DNA of 64,000 nt from Streptomyces lincolnensis (GCF_001685355.1 NZ_CP016438.1:7006001-7070000); one strand, 5' to 3'; counted from the first letter of the stretch, positions 46,288 through 57,393 are shown. Notes: generated from the letters alone by a model not told the origin. Numbers and translations: made by a program.

Positions 46288-48579
46288 ATGGAACCGAGCG
46301 AGAGCGCCGCCCCGGACTCACGGCTGCGCCGGCTGGCCGGCGCATGGCGGGCGGGTCTGCGGGCCGCGCGGCCGGCACGGCGTCCGGGCGCGGAGGGGCA
46401 CGCCACCGGGCAGCGCGCCACCGGCCAGTACGCCTCCGGCAGCCCGTATGTCGCCGGACCCTACACGCAGACCGAGAACCACGACTCCCCCCAGCTCACC
46501 GCCGCCCTCGGCCCGGGCAGGTCCGGCGCCGAAACGGAACGCCACCTGTCCTGGCCCGCGCTGCCCGCCGCGATCGTCGCGGCGGCCGCCTTCGTGCTGG
46601 GCGCCGGGTTCTACCGCGCCTTCACCGGCGGCCACGCGCTCTTCCCGTCCGCCACCGTGGGCTGGTCCCTGGCCGTGCTGACCGGCATCATCGTCGGCCA
46701 TCTGGTCGCCCTCGGCCGCTCCCGCTGGTGGGGCGGCACCGGCTCCGGCGCCGCCCTCACCCTCGCCGTCCTGCTGCTCTACGGCTGGGTGTCCGCCGGC
46801 CTGGTCAGCCTCACCGTCGTCCTGCTGGTCGGCGTGGCCCGCCGCCACCGCTGGCGCCAGGGCGTCCTGCACGGCGCGGTCGACATCCTCGGCATCGCCG
46901 CCGGAGCCCTGCTGCTGGCCCTGTTCGGCCGGGTGCCGTCCGTCGAGCACCCCTGGAACCCCGACACCTGGACCTTCTACACCGCCCCCGAAGTGGTGCT
47001 GGTCGCGGTCGCCTACCTCGCCGTCACCCGCACGCTGGGCTGGTATCTGCACGCCCCGCGCTCCGGCGGACTGCCCACCGTCGCCCGCACCGCCCTGATC
47101 AGACAGGGCCTGGTCGCGGCCGCACTGCTCGGCATCGCCCCGCTGGTCTGCGTGGTCGCCACCGCCAAGCCCGTCCTGCTGCCGCTGTTCGCCATCCCCC
47201 TCATCGCCCTCGACTCCACCCTCTGGATAGCCCGGGCCCGGGCGGAGGAGCAGCTGCGCGATCCGCTGACCGGGCTCCCCAACCGTCAGTGGCTGCTGGA
47301 GCGCATCTGGACGGCCCTCGACGACGCCGAACGCATCGACGCCCGCGCCGCCCTGATGCTCATCGACCTCGACCGCTTCCGCTCGGTCAACGACACGCTG
47401 GGACACCTCGCCGGTGACCGGCTGCTCCTCCAGATAGCCGACCGGCTCCGACTGGCGCTGCCGCGCGGCGCCGAGGCGGCCCGGCTCGGCGGCGACGAGT
47501 TCGCCGTGTTACTGCCGGTCGCCGACTCCACCACCTCCGCGACCCGGGTCGCCCGGGGCCTGGTCGCCGCCCTCAGCTCCCCGCTCGACCTCGACGGCCT
47601 CACCCTCGTCCTGGAGGCCAGCGCCGGGGTCGCCGTCTTCCCCGACCACGCCCTCGACGCCGAGGGGCTGCTGCGCCGGGCGGACGTGGCGATGTACCAG
47701 GCGAAGCGCGACCGCACCGGCGTCGAGGTCTACGAGTCCAAGCGGGACTCCAACACCCCGGACCGCCTCGGCCTCCTCGGCGATCTGCGCCGGGCCCTGG
47801 ACCGGCACGAGGTCCAGCTGCACTACCAGCCCAAGGTCCGCTTCGACGGACAGGTGGCCGGCCTCGAAGCCCTGGTCCGCTGGGTGCATCCCGAGCGCGG
47901 GAGGGTTCCCCCGGACGAGTTCATCGCCATCGCTGAGTCCTCCGGCCTGATGCCCCACCTCACCGAGTACGTCCTGGAGACGGCCCTCGGCCAGGTCGCC
48001 GAGTGGCGCGCCCAGGGCCTGTACGTCCCGGTCGCGGTCAACGTCTCCCCGCGCGACGTCCACACCCCCGGCTTCGCCGGCTCGGTGGCCGCGCGTCTCG
48101 CCCGCCACGGTGTCCCGGCGGGCGCGCTCCAGCTGGAGATCACCGAGCACGTCCTCCTGGAGGACCCGCAGCGCGCCGCCGACACCCTCGCCGCGCTCAC
48201 CGCCCACGGCGTGAAGATGTCCCTGGACGACTTCGGCACGGGCTACTCCTCGCTGGTGCATCTGCGGCGCCTGCCCGTGAGTGAACTGAAGATCGACCGC
48301 TCCTTCGTGGCGCGGCTCGCGATCGACAACGAGGACGCCGAGATCGTCCGCTGCACGGTCGACCTCGCCCACTCCCTCGGCCTCCTCGTGGTCGCCGAGG
48401 GCGTCGAGGACGACGAAACCTGGGAACGCCTGCGAGACCTGGGCTGCGACGCGGTACAGGGCTGGCTGGTCGCGGCCGCGATGCCCCCGGAGGAGACCAC
48501 GGCCTGGCTGCGGGCCCGGGGCTCGCGCGGCTGGCAACGCCCGAGGGCGGCCCTGCCGGCAGCCGCGGCCGACGAGTAG
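46288..48579 (+). CDS. GGDEF-EAL cyclic-di-GMP protein, membrane-bound
   Basis: A 763-residue signalling protein from ATG 46288, preceded by GAGAGGGACGGGA. A variable N-terminal 80 residues lead into about eight membrane helices (90-320), then a GGDEF domain (intact LGGDEF at about 401-405, [12 protein letters not shown] metal/substrate loop) and an EAL domain (E527-A-L with [14 protein letters not shown] near 650). Both active sites look intact, so it could both make and break cyclic di-GMP, which in Streptomyces controls development. The sensor part resembles no known input domain that I can name. Confidence 0.93.
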   Translation: MEPSESAAPDSRLRRLAGAWRAGLRAARPARRPGAEGHATGQRATGQYASGSPYVAGPYTQTENHDSPQLTAALGPGRSGAETERHLSWPALPAAIVAAAAFVLGAGFYRAFTGGHALFPSATVGWSLAVLTGIIVGHLVALGRSRWWGGTGSGAALTLAVLLLYGWVSAGLVSLTVVLLVGVARRHRWRQGVLHGAVDILGIAAGALLLALFGRVPSVEHPWNPDTWTFYTAPEVVLVAVAYLAVTRTLGWYLHAPRSGGLPTVARTALIRQGLVAAALLGIAPLVCVVATAKPVLLPLFAIPLIALDSTLWIARARAEEQLRDPLTGLPNRQWLLERIWTALDDAERIDARAALMLIDLDRFRSVNDTLGHLAGDRLLLQIADRLRLALPRGAEAARLGGDEFAVLLPVADSTTSATRVARGLVAALSSPLDLDGLTLVLEASAGVAVFPDHALDAEGLLRRADVAMYQAKRDRTGVEVYESKRDSNTPDRLGLLGDLRRALDRHEVQLHYQPKVRFDGQVAGLEALVRWVHPERGRVPPDEFIAIAESSGLMPHLTEYVLETALGQVAEWRAQGLYVPVAVNVSPRDVHTPGFAGSVAARLARHGVPAGALQLEITEHVLLEDPQRAADTLAALTAHGVKMSLDDFGTGYSSLVHLRRLPVSELKIDRSFVARLAIDNEDAEIVRCTVDLAHSLGLLVVAEGVEDDETWERLRDLGCDAVQGWLVAAAMPPEETTAWLRARGSRGWQRPRAALPAAAADE

Positions 48580-48588
48580 CCCTTTTTC

Positions 48589-48774
48589 CTCGCCCCCGCC
48601 GCCCCTACCCGTCCCATCCCTGGGGGCTGCGCCCCCAGACCCCCGCTTCGGCCCTGAAGGGGCCTCGTCCTCAAACGCCGGACGGGCTGAAAATCCAGCC
48701 CCTCCGGCGTTTGAGGAGCGGGGTCCGGGGCGGAGCCCCAGAAGGATGGGACGGGTAGGGGCGGCGGGGGCGAA
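48589..48774. repeat. Palindromic dispersed element, copy 2
   Basis: About 186 bases nearly identical to copy 1 at 42594 in the same orientation, differing at a handful of positions and small indels. The same outer arms, inner hairpins and central TCAAACGCCGGA stem are present. It begins nine bases after the stop of the GGDEF-EAL gene and precedes the gatC promoter. Confidence 0.9.
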
Positions 48775-48856
48775 GAAACCGTTGCACGGGCAGGGTGCGC
48801 TGACCCATAGGATTGGCCCCCAACCACAACACGCACTCACCCCAGAGGATCGCTGC

Positions 48857-49153
48857 ATGCCTGGCATCACGCGCGAGGAGGTCGCCCACCTCGCCCGGCT
48901 GGCGCGTCTGGAGCTGAAGCCCGAAGAGCTAGAGCACTTCGCGGGACAGCTGGACGACATCATCGGCGCGGTCGCACGCGTCAGTGAGGTCGCCGACCAA
49001 GACGTACCGCCGACCTCGCACCCGCTCCCGCTGACGAACGTCATGCGGGCGGACGAGGTCCGTCCGTCGCTCACCCCCGAGCAGGCGCTCTCCGGCGCCC
49101 CGGCCCAGGAGCAGCAGCGTTTCAAGGTGCCGCAGATCCTGGGGGAGGACTAG
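48857..49153 (+). CDS. gatC: Glu-tRNA(Gln)/Asp-tRNA(Asn) amidotransferase subunit C
   Basis: A 98-residue subunit from ATG 48857 ([20 protein letters not shown]). The length and the C-terminal [11 protein letters not shown]...KVPQILGE are standard. It holds GatA and GatB together. It is the first gene of the gatC-gatA-small-gatB operon, five bases before gatA. Confidence 0.96.
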   Translation: MPGITREEVAHLARLARLELKPEELEHFAGQLDDIIGAVARVSEVADQDVPPTSHPLPLTNVMRADEVRPSLTPEQALSGAPAQEQQRFKVPQILGED

Positions 49154-49158
49154 AAGTC

Positions 49159-50661
49159 ATGACGGACCACGTCACCATCATCAAGCTCACGGCCGCCGAG
49201 ACCGCCGCCAGGATCGCCTCCGGCGAGCTGACCGCGGTCCAGGTCACCGAGGCCCATCTCGCCCGGATCGAGGCCGTCGACGAGAAGGTGCACGCCTTCC
49301 TGCACGTCGACCGTGAGGGCGCCCTCGCCCAGGCCCGTGCCGTCGACGACAAGCGCGCCCGGGGCGAGAAGCTCGGCCCGCTGGCCGGAGTCCCCCTCGC
49401 GCTGAAGGACATCTTCACCACCGAGGGCATCCCGACGACCGTCGGTTCGAAGATCCTGGAGGGCTGGATCCCGCCGTACGACGCGACGGTCACCCAGCGC
49501 CTGAAGGCCGCCGACGTCGTCATCCTCGGCAAGACCAACATGGACGAGTTCGCCATGGGGTCCTCCACCGAGAACAGCGCCTACGGCCCGACCGGCAACC
49601 CCTGGGACCTCACCAGGATCCCCGGCGGCTCCGGCGGCGGCTCCTCGGCCGCGCTGGCCGCGTACATGGCCCCCCTCGCCATCGGCACCGACACCGGCGG
49701 TTCCATCCGCCAGCCGGCCGCCGTCACCGGCACGGTGGGCGTGAAGCCGACCTACGGAGGGGTCTCCCGCTACGGCATGGTCGCCTTCTCCTCCTCCCTC
49801 GACCAGGGGGGCCCCTGCGCCCGTACGGTCCTGGACGCGGCGCTGCTGCACGAGGTCATCGCCGGGCACGACCCGCTCGACTCCACCTCGATCGACGCCC
49901 CGGTCCCGCCGGTCGTCGAGGCCGCCCGCAACGGCAGCGTCGAGGGCATGCGCGTCGGCGTGGTCAAGCAGTTCCGCGGCGAGGGCTACCAGGCCGGCGT
50001 CATCCAGCGGTTCGACGAGTCCGTCGCCCTCCTCAAGGAACTGGGCGCGGAGATCGTCGAGCTGGACTGCCCGTCCTTCGACCTGGCGCTGTCGGCGTAC
50101 TACCTCATCGCCCCGTCCGAGTGCTCCTCCAACCTCGCCCGTTTCGACGGCCTGCGCTACGGCCTGCGGACCGGCGACGACGGCACGCACTCCGCCGAGG
50201 AGGTCACCTCCCTGACCCGCGAGGCCGGCTTCGGCCCCGAGGTCAAGCGCCGCATCATGCTCGGCACCTACGCCCTGAGCTCCGGCTACTACGACGCGTA
50301 CTACGGCAGCGCCCAGAAGGTCCGTACGCTCATCACCCGTGACTTCGAGAAGGCCTTCGAGCAGGTCGACGTGATCGTCTCCCCGACGACGCCGACCACC
50401 GCCTTCCCGATCGGCGAGCGTGCCGACGACCCGATGGCGATGTACCTCGCGGACCTGTGCACCATCCCGACGAACCTCGCGGGCAACGCGGCCATGTCGC
50501 TGCCCTGCGGTCTCGCCCCGGAGGACAACCTCCCGGTCGGTCTCCAGATCATCGCCCCGGCGCTGAAGGACGACCGTCTTTACAAGGTGGGCGCCGCCGT
50601 CGAGGCCGCGTTCGTGGAAAAGTGGGGCCACCCGCTGATCGAGGAGGCTCCGTCGCTGTGA
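49159..50661 (+). CDS. gatA: Glu-tRNA(Gln)/Asp-tRNA(Asn) amidotransferase subunit A
   Basis: A 500-residue glutaminase subunit of the amidase-signature family. The Lys-Ser-Ser triad is visible: Lys in VPLALKDIF, the cis-Ser in [10 protein letters not shown] and the nucleophile Ser in [10 protein letters not shown]. It releases ammonia from glutamine and channels it to GatB. The TGA overlaps the GTG of the following small gene. Confidence 0.97.
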   Translation: MTDHVTIIKLTAAETAARIASGELTAVQVTEAHLARIEAVDEKVHAFLHVDREGALAQARAVDDKRARGEKLGPLAGVPLALKDIFTTEGIPTTVGSKILEGWIPPYDATVTQRLKAADVVILGKTNMDEFAMGSSTENSAYGPTGNPWDLTRIPGGSGGGSSAALAAYMAPLAIGTDTGGSIRQPAAVTGTVGVKPTYGGVSRYGMVAFSSSLDQGGPCARTVLDAALLHEVIAGHDPLDSTSIDAPVPPVVEAARNGSVEGMRVGVVKQFRGEGYQAGVIQRFDESVALLKELGAEIVELDCPSFDLALSAYYLIAPSECSSNLARFDGLRYGLRTGDDGTHSAEEVTSLTREAGFGPEVKRRIMLGTYALSSGYYDAYYGSAQKVRTLITRDFEKAFEQVDVIVSPTTPTTAFPIGERADDPMAMYLADLCTIPTNLAGNAAMSLPCGLAPEDNLPVGLQIIAPALKDDRLYKVGAAVEAAFVEKWGHPLIEEAPSL

Positions 50662-50900
50662 CCAAGGCACTGTCGAAGGCCAAGGACTTCCAGAAGTCCA
50701 AGTCCGGTACGTACGTGTCCATCGCCACCACCGCCTTCGGCGCGTGGGGCATCGCCAAGCGGATCAAGAAGGCCCGCGTCGAGCAGGACACGCTGCGTCT
50801 GATCGACGCGTCGGTGGCCGCCGTCGGCATCGTCACCGGCCTCGCCATCCTGTACCGCGAACTGAAGCGGCTGGGCGACGACGACGTCCTGCTGGGCTGA
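50658..50900 (+). CDS. Small membrane protein between gatA and gatB
   Basis: An 80-residue protein from GTG 50658, overlapping the gatA stop (GTGA). The basic N-terminus ([16 protein letters not shown]) leads into one hydrophobic stretch ([16 protein letters not shown]), then a charged linker and a second hydrophobic segment ([16 protein letters not shown]), so it is probably a two-helix membrane protein. The tight coupling suggests a conserved position in the gat operon, but I know no function for it. Confidence 0.8.
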   Translation: MTKALSKAKDFQKSKSGTYVSIATTAFGAWGIAKRIKKARVEQDTLRLIDASVAAVGIVTGLAILYRELKRLGDDDVLLG

Positions 50901-50915
50901 GAGGGAAGTTTCACC

Positions 50916-52430
50916 GTGACCACCACGACCGACCTGGTGTCGTACGAGGACGCGCTGGCGTCGTACGACCCCGTCATGGGCCTTGAGGTCCATGTCGAAC
51001 TCGGCACCAAGACCAAGATGTTCTGCGGCTGTTCGACCGAGCTCGGTCAGGACGCCAACACGCAGACCTGCCCGGTCTGCCTCGGCCTGCCCGGCGCGCT
51101 CCCGGTCGTCAACGCGACCGGCGTCGAGTCCGCGATCAGGATCGGTCTCGCGCTGAACTGCGAGATCGCCGAGTGGTGCCGCTTCGCCCGGAAGAACTAC
51201 TTCTATCCGGACATGCCGAAGAACTTCCAGACCTCCCAGTACGACGAGCCGATCGCCTTCAACGGCTACCTCGACGTGCAGCTGGAGGACGGCGAGACCT
51301 TCCGCGTGGAGATCGAGCGCGCCCACATGGAGGAGGACACCGGCAAGTCCATGCACGTCGGTGGCGCGACGGGCCGTATCCACGGCGCCTCGCACTCGCT
51401 GCTGGACTACAACCGTGCCGGCATCCCGCTCATCGAGATCGTCACCAAGCCGATCGAGGGCGCCGGCGAGCGTGCTCCCGAGGTGGCCAAGGCGTACGTC
51501 CGTGAGCTGCGCGAGGTCATCAAGGCGCTCGGTGTGTCGGAAGCCCGTATGGAGATGGGCCAGATGCGCTGCGACGTGAACCTGTCGCTGCGCCCGCACG
51601 GCCGGGAGAAGTTCGGCACGCGGTCCGAGACGAAGAACGTCAACTCGCTGCGGTCCGTGGAGCGTGCGGCCCGCTTCGAGATCCAGCGGCACGCCGCCGT
51701 CCTGAACGGCGGCGGGACGATCATCCAGGAGACCCGGCACTTCCACGAGGACACGGGGTCGACGACCTCGGGCCGCGTGAAGGAGGAGGCCGAGGACTAC
51801 CGGTACTTCCCCGAGCCGGACCTCGTTCCGGTGGCCCCCACGCGCGAGTGGGTCGAGGAGATCCGGGCGGCGCTTCCCGAGCTGCCGCTGGTCCGCCGCA
51901 ACCGGCTCGTCGCCGAGTGGGGCATCACGGCCCTCGACATGCAGGCGATCCTCAACGCCGGCGCCCTGGACCCGATCGTCGCCACGATCGACGCCGGTGC
52001 CGACTCGGCCTCCGCCCGCAAGTGGTGGATGGGCGAACTGGCGCGCAGCGCCAACGAGTCGGGCAAGGCGCTCGACGAGCTGGCCATCACGCCGGAGCAG
52101 GTCGCCCGGGTCACCGAGCTGGTCGCCAAGGGGGACCTGAACGACAAGCTGGCCCGTCAGGTCATCGAAGGCGTCCTCGCGGGCGAAGGCACCCCGGACG
52201 AGGTCGTCGACAAGCGCGGTCTGAAGGTCGTCTCCGACGAGGGTGCGCTGACCACCGCCGTCGAGGAGGCCATCGCCGGCAACCCGGGCATCGCCGACAA
52301 GATCCGCGGCGGCAAGGTGGCCGCGGCCGGTGCCCTGGTCGGCGCGGTCATGAAGGCCACGCGCGGCCAGGCGGACGCGGCCCGCGTCAAGGAGCTGATC
52401 CTTCAGCAGCTGGGCGTCAGCGAGGGCTGA
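50916..52430 (+). CDS. gatB: Glu-tRNA(Gln)/Asp-tRNA(Asn) amidotransferase subunit B
   Basis: A 504-residue kinase/transamidase subunit. The cradle domain has [19 protein letters not shown] and [16 protein letters not shown], with the Cys residues that bind zinc in many GatBs. [16 protein letters not shown] and [11 protein letters not shown] are signature blocks. The C-terminal tail domain (about 345-500) contacts tRNA. It activates the misacylated side chain with ATP and amidates it. A perfect terminator follows. Confidence 0.97.
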   Translation: MTTTTDLVSYEDALASYDPVMGLEVHVELGTKTKMFCGCSTELGQDANTQTCPVCLGLPGALPVVNATGVESAIRIGLALNCEIAEWCRFARKNYFYPDMPKNFQTSQYDEPIAFNGYLDVQLEDGETFRVEIERAHMEEDTGKSMHVGGATGRIHGASHSLLDYNRAGIPLIEIVTKPIEGAGERAPEVAKAYVRELREVIKALGVSEARMEMGQMRCDVNLSLRPHGREKFGTRSETKNVNSLRSVERAARFEIQRHAAVLNGGGTIIQETRHFHEDTGSTTSGRVKEEAEDYRYFPEPDLVPVAPTREWVEEIRAALPELPLVRRNRLVAEWGITALDMQAILNAGALDPIVATIDAGADSASARKWWMGELARSANESGKALDELAITPEQVARVTELVAKGDLNDKLARQVIEGVLAGEGTPDEVVDKRGLKVVSDEGALTTAVEEAIAGNPGIADKIRGGKVAAAGALVGAVMKATRGQADAARVKELILQQLGVSEG

Positions 52431-52440
52431 GCGGCTGTGC

Positions 52441-52477
52441 GGTACGGCCCCGGAGACCAGGTCTCCGGGGCCGTACC
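52441..52477. terminator. Terminator between gatB and the methyltransferase gene
   Basis: Two perfectly complementary 18-nt arms (52441-52458 and 52460-52477) are separated by a single A, so the real loop must open a few pairs. It lies between convergent genes and can serve both. Confidence 0.92.
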
Positions 52478-52492
52478 GTCACGTGTGGCAGG

Positions 52493-53296
52493 TCACTTAC
52501 GGCGTCCCACGATCCGGGCGAAGCCGAGCACGTGGTCCACGTCGGCGTGCATCAGGTCGACCGACCAGCGGGCCATGTCCGCCATGAACTCGCTGGTGCT
52601 CTCCTCGGCGCACACCTCGCTCCACAGCAGCCAGTCGCGCCAGCCGTCCTGGAGCCAGTCGGCCGTCTCCACCTCGACGGTGCCGCCGCGCGTCCACAGC
52701 CGCCGCCACCAGGCGGGGGAGTGGAACGCCCAGAAGCCCGGGTCCTTCTCCCAGTACTCCTTCAGGTGCGCCGGCGGTTCGTCGCCCTGCGGCTCCTCGC
52801 GCAGCGCGGGGACGACGACCCCGATCCGTCCGCCCGGCTTCAACAGCCGGGTCAGCGTGGGCAGATAGAGGTCGTCGGTGCCGAAGTACTGGTAGGCGTC
52901 GACGGAGACGATCGCGTCGAAGGTGCCTTCGCCGAACGGCAGGTCGTGCGCCTCGGCGAACACGGGCAGCACCCGGTCGGCGACACCCGCCTCGGCGATG
53001 CGCGGGGCGTTCTCGTCGGGCTTGACCCACAGGTCGGCGGCGACGACCTGGACGTCGTACTCCTTGGCGAGGAACACGGACGTCATGGCGCGGCCGCAGC
53101 CGAGGTCGAGGACGCGGGCGCCGGGGCGCAGCGCGTCGAGACCGAGGGCGGGGGCCAGCCACTCCAGCAGCCACAGGGCGTTCGGGCCCATCTGGTTGTC
53201 GATCATCCAGCGGGCGTCGTAGCCGTTGCTGCGGGGCCGGCGGGGGTCGGCCAGACGGCTAGTGAGGTCGTGCGAGGTCCTCGTGATGTCGGACAT
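52493..53296 (-). CDS. SAM-dependent methyltransferase (class I)
   Basis: A 267-residue protein. The SAM-binding motif I is VLDLGCGRAMTSVFLA near residue 65. VVAADLW is the acidic end of strand 2, FDAIVSVDAYQYFG is motif II, and LLKPGGRIGVVVPAL is motif III. The N-terminal RWMIDNQMGPNALWLLEWL resembles methyltransferases that act on small molecules. The substrate is unknown. It converges on gatB. Confidence 0.87.
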   Translation of the reverse strand: MSDITRTSHDLTSRLADPRRPRSNGYDARWMIDNQMGPNALWLLEWLAPALGLDALRPGARVLDLGCGRAMTSVFLAKEYDVQVVAADLWVKPDENAPRIAEAGVADRVLPVFAEAHDLPFGEGTFDAIVSVDAYQYFGTDDLYLPTLTRLLKPGGRIGVVVPALREEPQGDEPPAHLKEYWEKDPGFWAFHSPAWWRRLWTRGGTVEVETADWLQDGWRDWLLWSEVCAEESTSEFMADMARWSVDLMHADVDHVLGFARIVGRRK

Positions 53297-53482
53297 CGGT
53301 GAACGGGCTCCTTGAGTCCTTCGTAGGGGAAAGAGATGCGTAGGAGCTCGGTCGGACCTTCACACAATGCACCCTCTTCGGTCGGCGGCGAGATGCCGGG
53401 AACGACGGACGGCGGGACGGTAGCAGCGCTGCCCGTGGACGCGCACCCGATTTCCCGGCAGGACGCGCTACGCTCGCCCGCC

Positions 53483-53791
53483 ATGAACGGACGCGGTGAT
53501 TCCGAGACCTCCGGGATACCGGAGGAGGACGTCGTGGACCCGGCCGAGGACGCCCGGCGGGCCCGCTGGACGGCGGCCGGGGCGGGGGTGCTGCTCGCCC
53601 TCGCGGGCCTGGCCGCCTCGACGCTGCGGCTGGCCGGTTCCGCACCCGCGCTCGTGCCGGCCGCCTACGCCTTCGGCGCCGCCGTGTGCGCGCTGGCCTC
53701 GGTCCTCGGCTCCCGGGGGCGGACCCGGCGGGCGCTGTGGCTGCTGATCGTGGGCGTGATGGTGATGGCGCTGGGCGACCAGTTCGACTGA
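53483..53791 (+). CDS. Small membrane protein (DUF3188-like)
   Basis: A 102-residue protein from ATG 53483. An acidic N-terminal 30 residues lead into three hydrophobic segments (about 35-55, 60-78 and 84-97). The RGRTRRALWLLIVGVMVMALGD ending resembles the DUF3188 family, but this is from memory of the pattern and is not certain. No role can be given. A divergent methyltransferase gene lies upstream. Confidence 0.65.
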   Translation: MNGRGDSETSGIPEEDVVDPAEDARRARWTAAGAGVLLALAGLAASTLRLAGSAPALVPAAYAFGAAVCALASVLGSRGRTRRALWLLIVGVMVMALGDQFD

Positions 53792-53973
53792 CGTGACAGA
53801 GGGGCCGTTACTGTCCTGTGATCTGCCTCGCACTCCTGTGAATAAGCGCACGAACCCCGTAAACGATCACTTTCGCCTGCAAGAGTGTTCTTCACATTGC
53901 TCATGCGTTCTTTGCGGGCTGTACACCTGTTCCCGGTCAAAGATCCATACGTCACCCCCCTGGGAGCACGTTC

Positions 53974-56202
53974 GTGGCAGCCCTCGCGCGCTGGTGTGTC
54001 CGACGACGCCTCGTCGTCGTCCTTCTGTGGCTCCTCGCCCTCGGCGGAGTGAGCGCGGCCGCCGCCGTGACCGGCTCCGCCTACTCGAACGACTACGAGG
54101 TCCCCGGCACCGAGTCCGGCCGCGCCACCCAGCTGCTGCACGAAGGCTTCCCCGACCTCGGCGGCGACAGCGACACCGTCGTCTGGCACACCACCTCCGG
54201 CAGCGTCCGGGCCGCCGACGTCGAACAGACCATGACCCGCACCCTGGACCGCATCGCCGACCTGCCGGGAGTCTCCTCCGTCTCCGGTCCCTACGACGGG
54301 CAGGGCGCCGGCCGGGTCAGCGCGGACGGGCACACGGCCTACGCCACGGTGACCTTCGACACCCCGGCCGAGGACATCGACCAGTCCGAGGCGCGGGCGG
54401 TCGTGCGGGCCGCCGAGGACGCCGAGACCGACGGACTCCAGGTGGCACTCGGCGGCAGTGCCGTCGCGCTCACCGAGTCCTCCGGCGGGCACCTCGCCGA
54501 GGTGGTCGGGGTGGCCGTCGCCGCGGTCGTGCTGTTCCTCGCCTTCGGCTCGCTCGCCGCCTCGCTGCTGCCCATCGCCACCGCGCTGGTGAGCGTCGGC
54601 ACCGCCTACGCCGGGATCGTGCTGCTCGGGCACGCCATGACCGTCGCCGACTTCGCGCCCATGCTCGGCCTGCTGATCGGGCTCGGCGTCGGCATCGACT
54701 ACGCGCTGTTCATCGTCACCAGACACCGACGCGGCCTCAAACGCGGGCTGTCCGTCACCGAGGCGGCCACCAACGCCGTCGCCACCACCGGACGGGCCGT
54801 CGTCTTCGCGGGTGCCACGGTTTGCATCGCCCTGCTCGGCATGCTGATCCTCCGGCTCGGCTTCCTCAACGGCGTCGCGATAGCCGCCTCGCTGACCGTC
54901 GTCCTCACCGTCGCGGCCTCCGTCACCCTGCTGCCCGCCCTGCTGTCCCTCATCGGCATGCGCGCCCTGAGCCGACGCGAGCGCCGCCACCTCGTCGAGC
55001 ACGGACCCCAGCCCGAACTGCCCACCGGGTTCGCCGCCCGCTGGTCGGCCTTCGTCGAACGCCACCCCAAGCTGCTCGGCGCCCTCGCCCTGGTCGTCAT
55101 CACCGTCCTCGCCCTGCCCACCCTGGGCCTGCGCCTGGGCACCTCCGACCAGGGCAACAACCCCGAGTCCTCGACCACACGCCAGGCCTACGACCTCCTC
55201 GCCGACGGCTTCGGACCCGGCGTCAACGGCCCGCTCACCCTCGTCACCAAGGTCGACGGCGCCGAGGACAAGCTCCTGCTCGACAACCTCGACGCGACCA
55301 TCCGGACCACCGAGGGCATCGCGTCCTCGACCCCGGTGGTCTACAACACCGGCGGGAACACCGCGTACTTCACGATCGTCCCCGAGTCCTCCCCGCAGTC
55401 CCGGGCGACCAGCGAACTCGTCGACCGGCTGCGCACCGAGGTCCTGCCCCGCGCCGAGACCGGCACCTCCCTGGACATCCAGGTGGGCGGGGTGACCGCC
55501 GGATACGACGACTTCGCCGAGGTCATCGTCGGCAAGCTGCCCGTGTTCGTCGGGGTCGTCATCGGCCTCGGCTGTCTGCTGCTCCTGCTCGCCTTCCGGT
55601 CCGTCGGGATCCCGCTGAAGGCCGCCGCGATGAACGTCGCCGCGGTGGCCGCCTCCTTCGGTGTCGTCGTCGCGATCTTCCAGTGGGGCTGGGGCAGCGA
55701 ACTCCTCGGCCTCGGCCGCGCCGGCCCGATCGAACCCTTCCTCCCCGTGATCATGGTCTCCGTGCTCTTCGGGCTCTCCATGGACTACCAGGTCTTCCTG
55801 GTCAGCCGGATGTACGAGGAGTGGCTGGAGACCGGCGACAACCGGCGGGCCGTCCGCGTCGGCCTCGCCGAGACCAGCCGGGTGATCAACTCCGCCGCCG
55901 TCATCATGATCTCCGTCTTCCTCGCCTTCGTCCTCAGCGGCGACCGCGTGATCGCCATGTTCGGCATCGCCCTCGCCGCCGCCGTCGCCCTCGACGCCTT
56001 CGTCCTGCGCACCCTGCTGGTCCCCGCCCTCATGCACCTGCTCGGTGGCGCCAACTGGTGGCTGCCGCGCTGGCTGGACCGCCGGATGCCCCGCATCAGC
56101 ATCGAACCGCCCGAGTGCCGCACCGCCCATGAGAGGCTCACCGACGTCATGGGGCAGCTGGAGAAGGAGCGGGAACAGGATGTACGCGATATCCCTGGGT
56201 GA
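53974..56202 (+). CDS. MMPL/RND-family membrane transporter
   Basis: A 742-residue protein from GTG 53974 after GGGAG. It has the two-fold RND layout: an N-terminal helix, an extracytoplasmic domain (about 35-165), five helices ending in LIGLGVGIDYALFIVTRHRRG, then a second extracytoplasmic domain and five helices with LSMDYQVFLVSRMYE. The Asp-Tyr pairs in helices 4 and 10 are the proton-relay residues of MMPL proteins. Relatives export lipids or drugs. Its end overlaps the acetyltransferase gene by 23 bases. The A+T-rich stretch 53810-53960 probably holds the promoter. Confidence 0.9.
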   Translation: MAALARWCVRRRLVVVLLWLLALGGVSAAAAVTGSAYSNDYEVPGTESGRATQLLHEGFPDLGGDSDTVVWHTTSGSVRAADVEQTMTRTLDRIADLPGVSSVSGPYDGQGAGRVSADGHTAYATVTFDTPAEDIDQSEARAVVRAAEDAETDGLQVALGGSAVALTESSGGHLAEVVGVAVAAVVLFLAFGSLAASLLPIATALVSVGTAYAGIVLLGHAMTVADFAPMLGLLIGLGVGIDYALFIVTRHRRGLKRGLSVTEAATNAVATTGRAVVFAGATVCIALLGMLILRLGFLNGVAIAASLTVVLTVAASVTLLPALLSLIGMRALSRRERRHLVEHGPQPELPTGFAARWSAFVERHPKLLGALALVVITVLALPTLGLRLGTSDQGNNPESSTTRQAYDLLADGFGPGVNGPLTLVTKVDGAEDKLLLDNLDATIRTTEGIASSTPVVYNTGGNTAYFTIVPESSPQSRATSELVDRLRTEVLPRAETGTSLDIQVGGVTAGYDDFAEVIVGKLPVFVGVVIGLGCLLLLLAFRSVGIPLKAAAMNVAAVAASFGVVVAIFQWGWGSELLGLGRAGPIEPFLPVIMVSVLFGLSMDYQVFLVSRMYEEWLETGDNRRAVRVGLAETSRVINSAAVIMISVFLAFVLSGDRVIAMFGIALAAAVALDAFVLRTLLVPALMHLLGGANWWLPRWLDRRMPRISIEPPECRTAHERLTDVMGQLEKEREQDVRDIPG

Positions 56203-56755
56203 CGACAGAGCCGAACTGCGCCCCCTGGAGCCCTGGCACGCCGAGGAGTTCCTCGCGCATCTGGACCGGGGGCGCGAGTTCATCGGACAGTTCATCCCCT
56301 TCGGCTCGCAGGCCACCGACCCCACCTCCGCGCGCGACACCCTCCGGCGGTACGCCGAGATGCGCGCCGCCGACACCGCCTCCTACCACGGCATCTGGCT
56401 GGACGGACAGCTCGTCGGCGGGGTGCTCACGCTGAACTTCGACGCGGAGCAGGGCAACTGCGAGGTCGGCTGCTGGCTGGAGCCCGCCGCGACCGGACGC
56501 GGGCTGATCACCCGGGCGATGCGGGTGCTGATCGACTGGGCCGTCGAGCAACGCGGCATCCACCGCGTCGAGTGGATCGCCGCCGCGGGCAACACGGCCA
56601 GCCTGAACGTGGCCCGGCGCCTCGGCATGACCCCGGAGGGTGTACGACGGGCCGCCCACCCCTATCGTGGGGTGCGCCACGACCTCGAGGTGTGGTCGAT
56701 TCTCGCGCCCGAGTGGCGTGAGGCACGCGAGCGTGCCCCCCACAGCGATCATTAA
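56180..56755 (+). CDS. GNAT acetyltransferase (RimJ/RimL-like)
   Basis: A 191-residue N-acetyltransferase from ATG 56180, inside the end of the MMPL gene. The acetyl-CoA loop is seen as EPAATGRGLITRAMRVLIDWA near 105-125, and HRVEWIAAAGNTASLNVARRLGM is the following C-terminal block typical of ribosomal-protein alanine acetyltransferase relatives. The substrate is unknown. Translational coupling suggests a shared role, perhaps in modification or detoxification. Confidence 0.88.
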   Translation: MYAISLGDDRAELRPLEPWHAEEFLAHLDRGREFIGQFIPFGSQATDPTSARDTLRRYAEMRAADTASYHGIWLDGQLVGGVLTLNFDAEQGNCEVGCWLEPAATGRGLITRAMRVLIDWAVEQRGIHRVEWIAAAGNTASLNVARRLGMTPEGVRRAAHPYRGVRHDLEVWSILAPEWREARERAPHSDH

Positions 56756-56781
56756 GAAACCTCTCAGACAGGATCCGTACG

Positions 56782-57393
56782 GTGCCGGACATGGGAACCA
56801 AGACAGCTGACGAGACCGGCGCCACGACGGGCGCCGAGACCACCACCGACGAGGAGAAGGTGAACGTCACCAAGACCGACGAGGTGACGGAGGCCGGGCC
56901 GGACACCGACGCGGACACCGACGCCGACACCGACGCCGACGAGCTCACCTCCGAGGAGGCCGAGCTGCTGGGCCTCGGCAAGGACGACGAGGACGGTCCC
57001 ACCGGCGTCGGACAGGGTGCGGGCGCCGTCGTCTCCGCCGCCCTCGGCCTCGTCTCCCTCACCGGCAGCTGGGTCGGCACCGTGGCCTCCGCCCGCGAGC
57101 AGCTCATCGGGCAGCTCCAGACCTCGCAGGGCGCCAGTGTCGCCACGCAGGTCAAGGAGGTCTACGGCGACTCCTGGCAGACCAGCGCCCTCTGGGCCGG
57201 CGTCTTCGCCGTCGTCGCGCTGGTCGTGGGCGTCTTCGTCCTGGCCCGGCCCGCCTTCGGGGCACCCGGCAAGCCGCAGGCCGTATGGATCAAGTCGGTC
57301 GCCTGGGGCGGTGTCGCGCTCGGCGTCATCGGCCTCCTGCTGGCCGTCCTCAAGTACACCGACGTGCTGCTGGGACTGCCGTCCGCGAGCTGA
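56782..57393 (+). CDS. Membrane protein with acidic repeat N-terminus
   Basis: A 203-residue protein from GTG 56782 (an ATG nine bases later is possible). Residues 1-75 are acidic and disordered and include three Asp-Thr-Asp-Ala units encoded by near-identical 12-bp repeats at 56902-56937. Three hydrophobic segments follow (about 80-100, 135-155 and 170-195). No domain is recognised. It may be an integral membrane protein with a cytoplasmic acidic tail. Confidence 0.75.
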   Translation: MPDMGTKTADETGATTGAETTTDEEKVNVTKTDEVTEAGPDTDADTDADTDADELTSEEAELLGLGKDDEDGPTGVGQGAGAVVSAALGLVSLTGSWVGTVASAREQLIGQLQTSQGASVATQVKEVYGDSWQTSALWAGVFAVVALVVGVFVLARPAFGAPGKPQAVWIKSVAWGGVALGVIGLLLAVLKYTDVLLGLPSAS

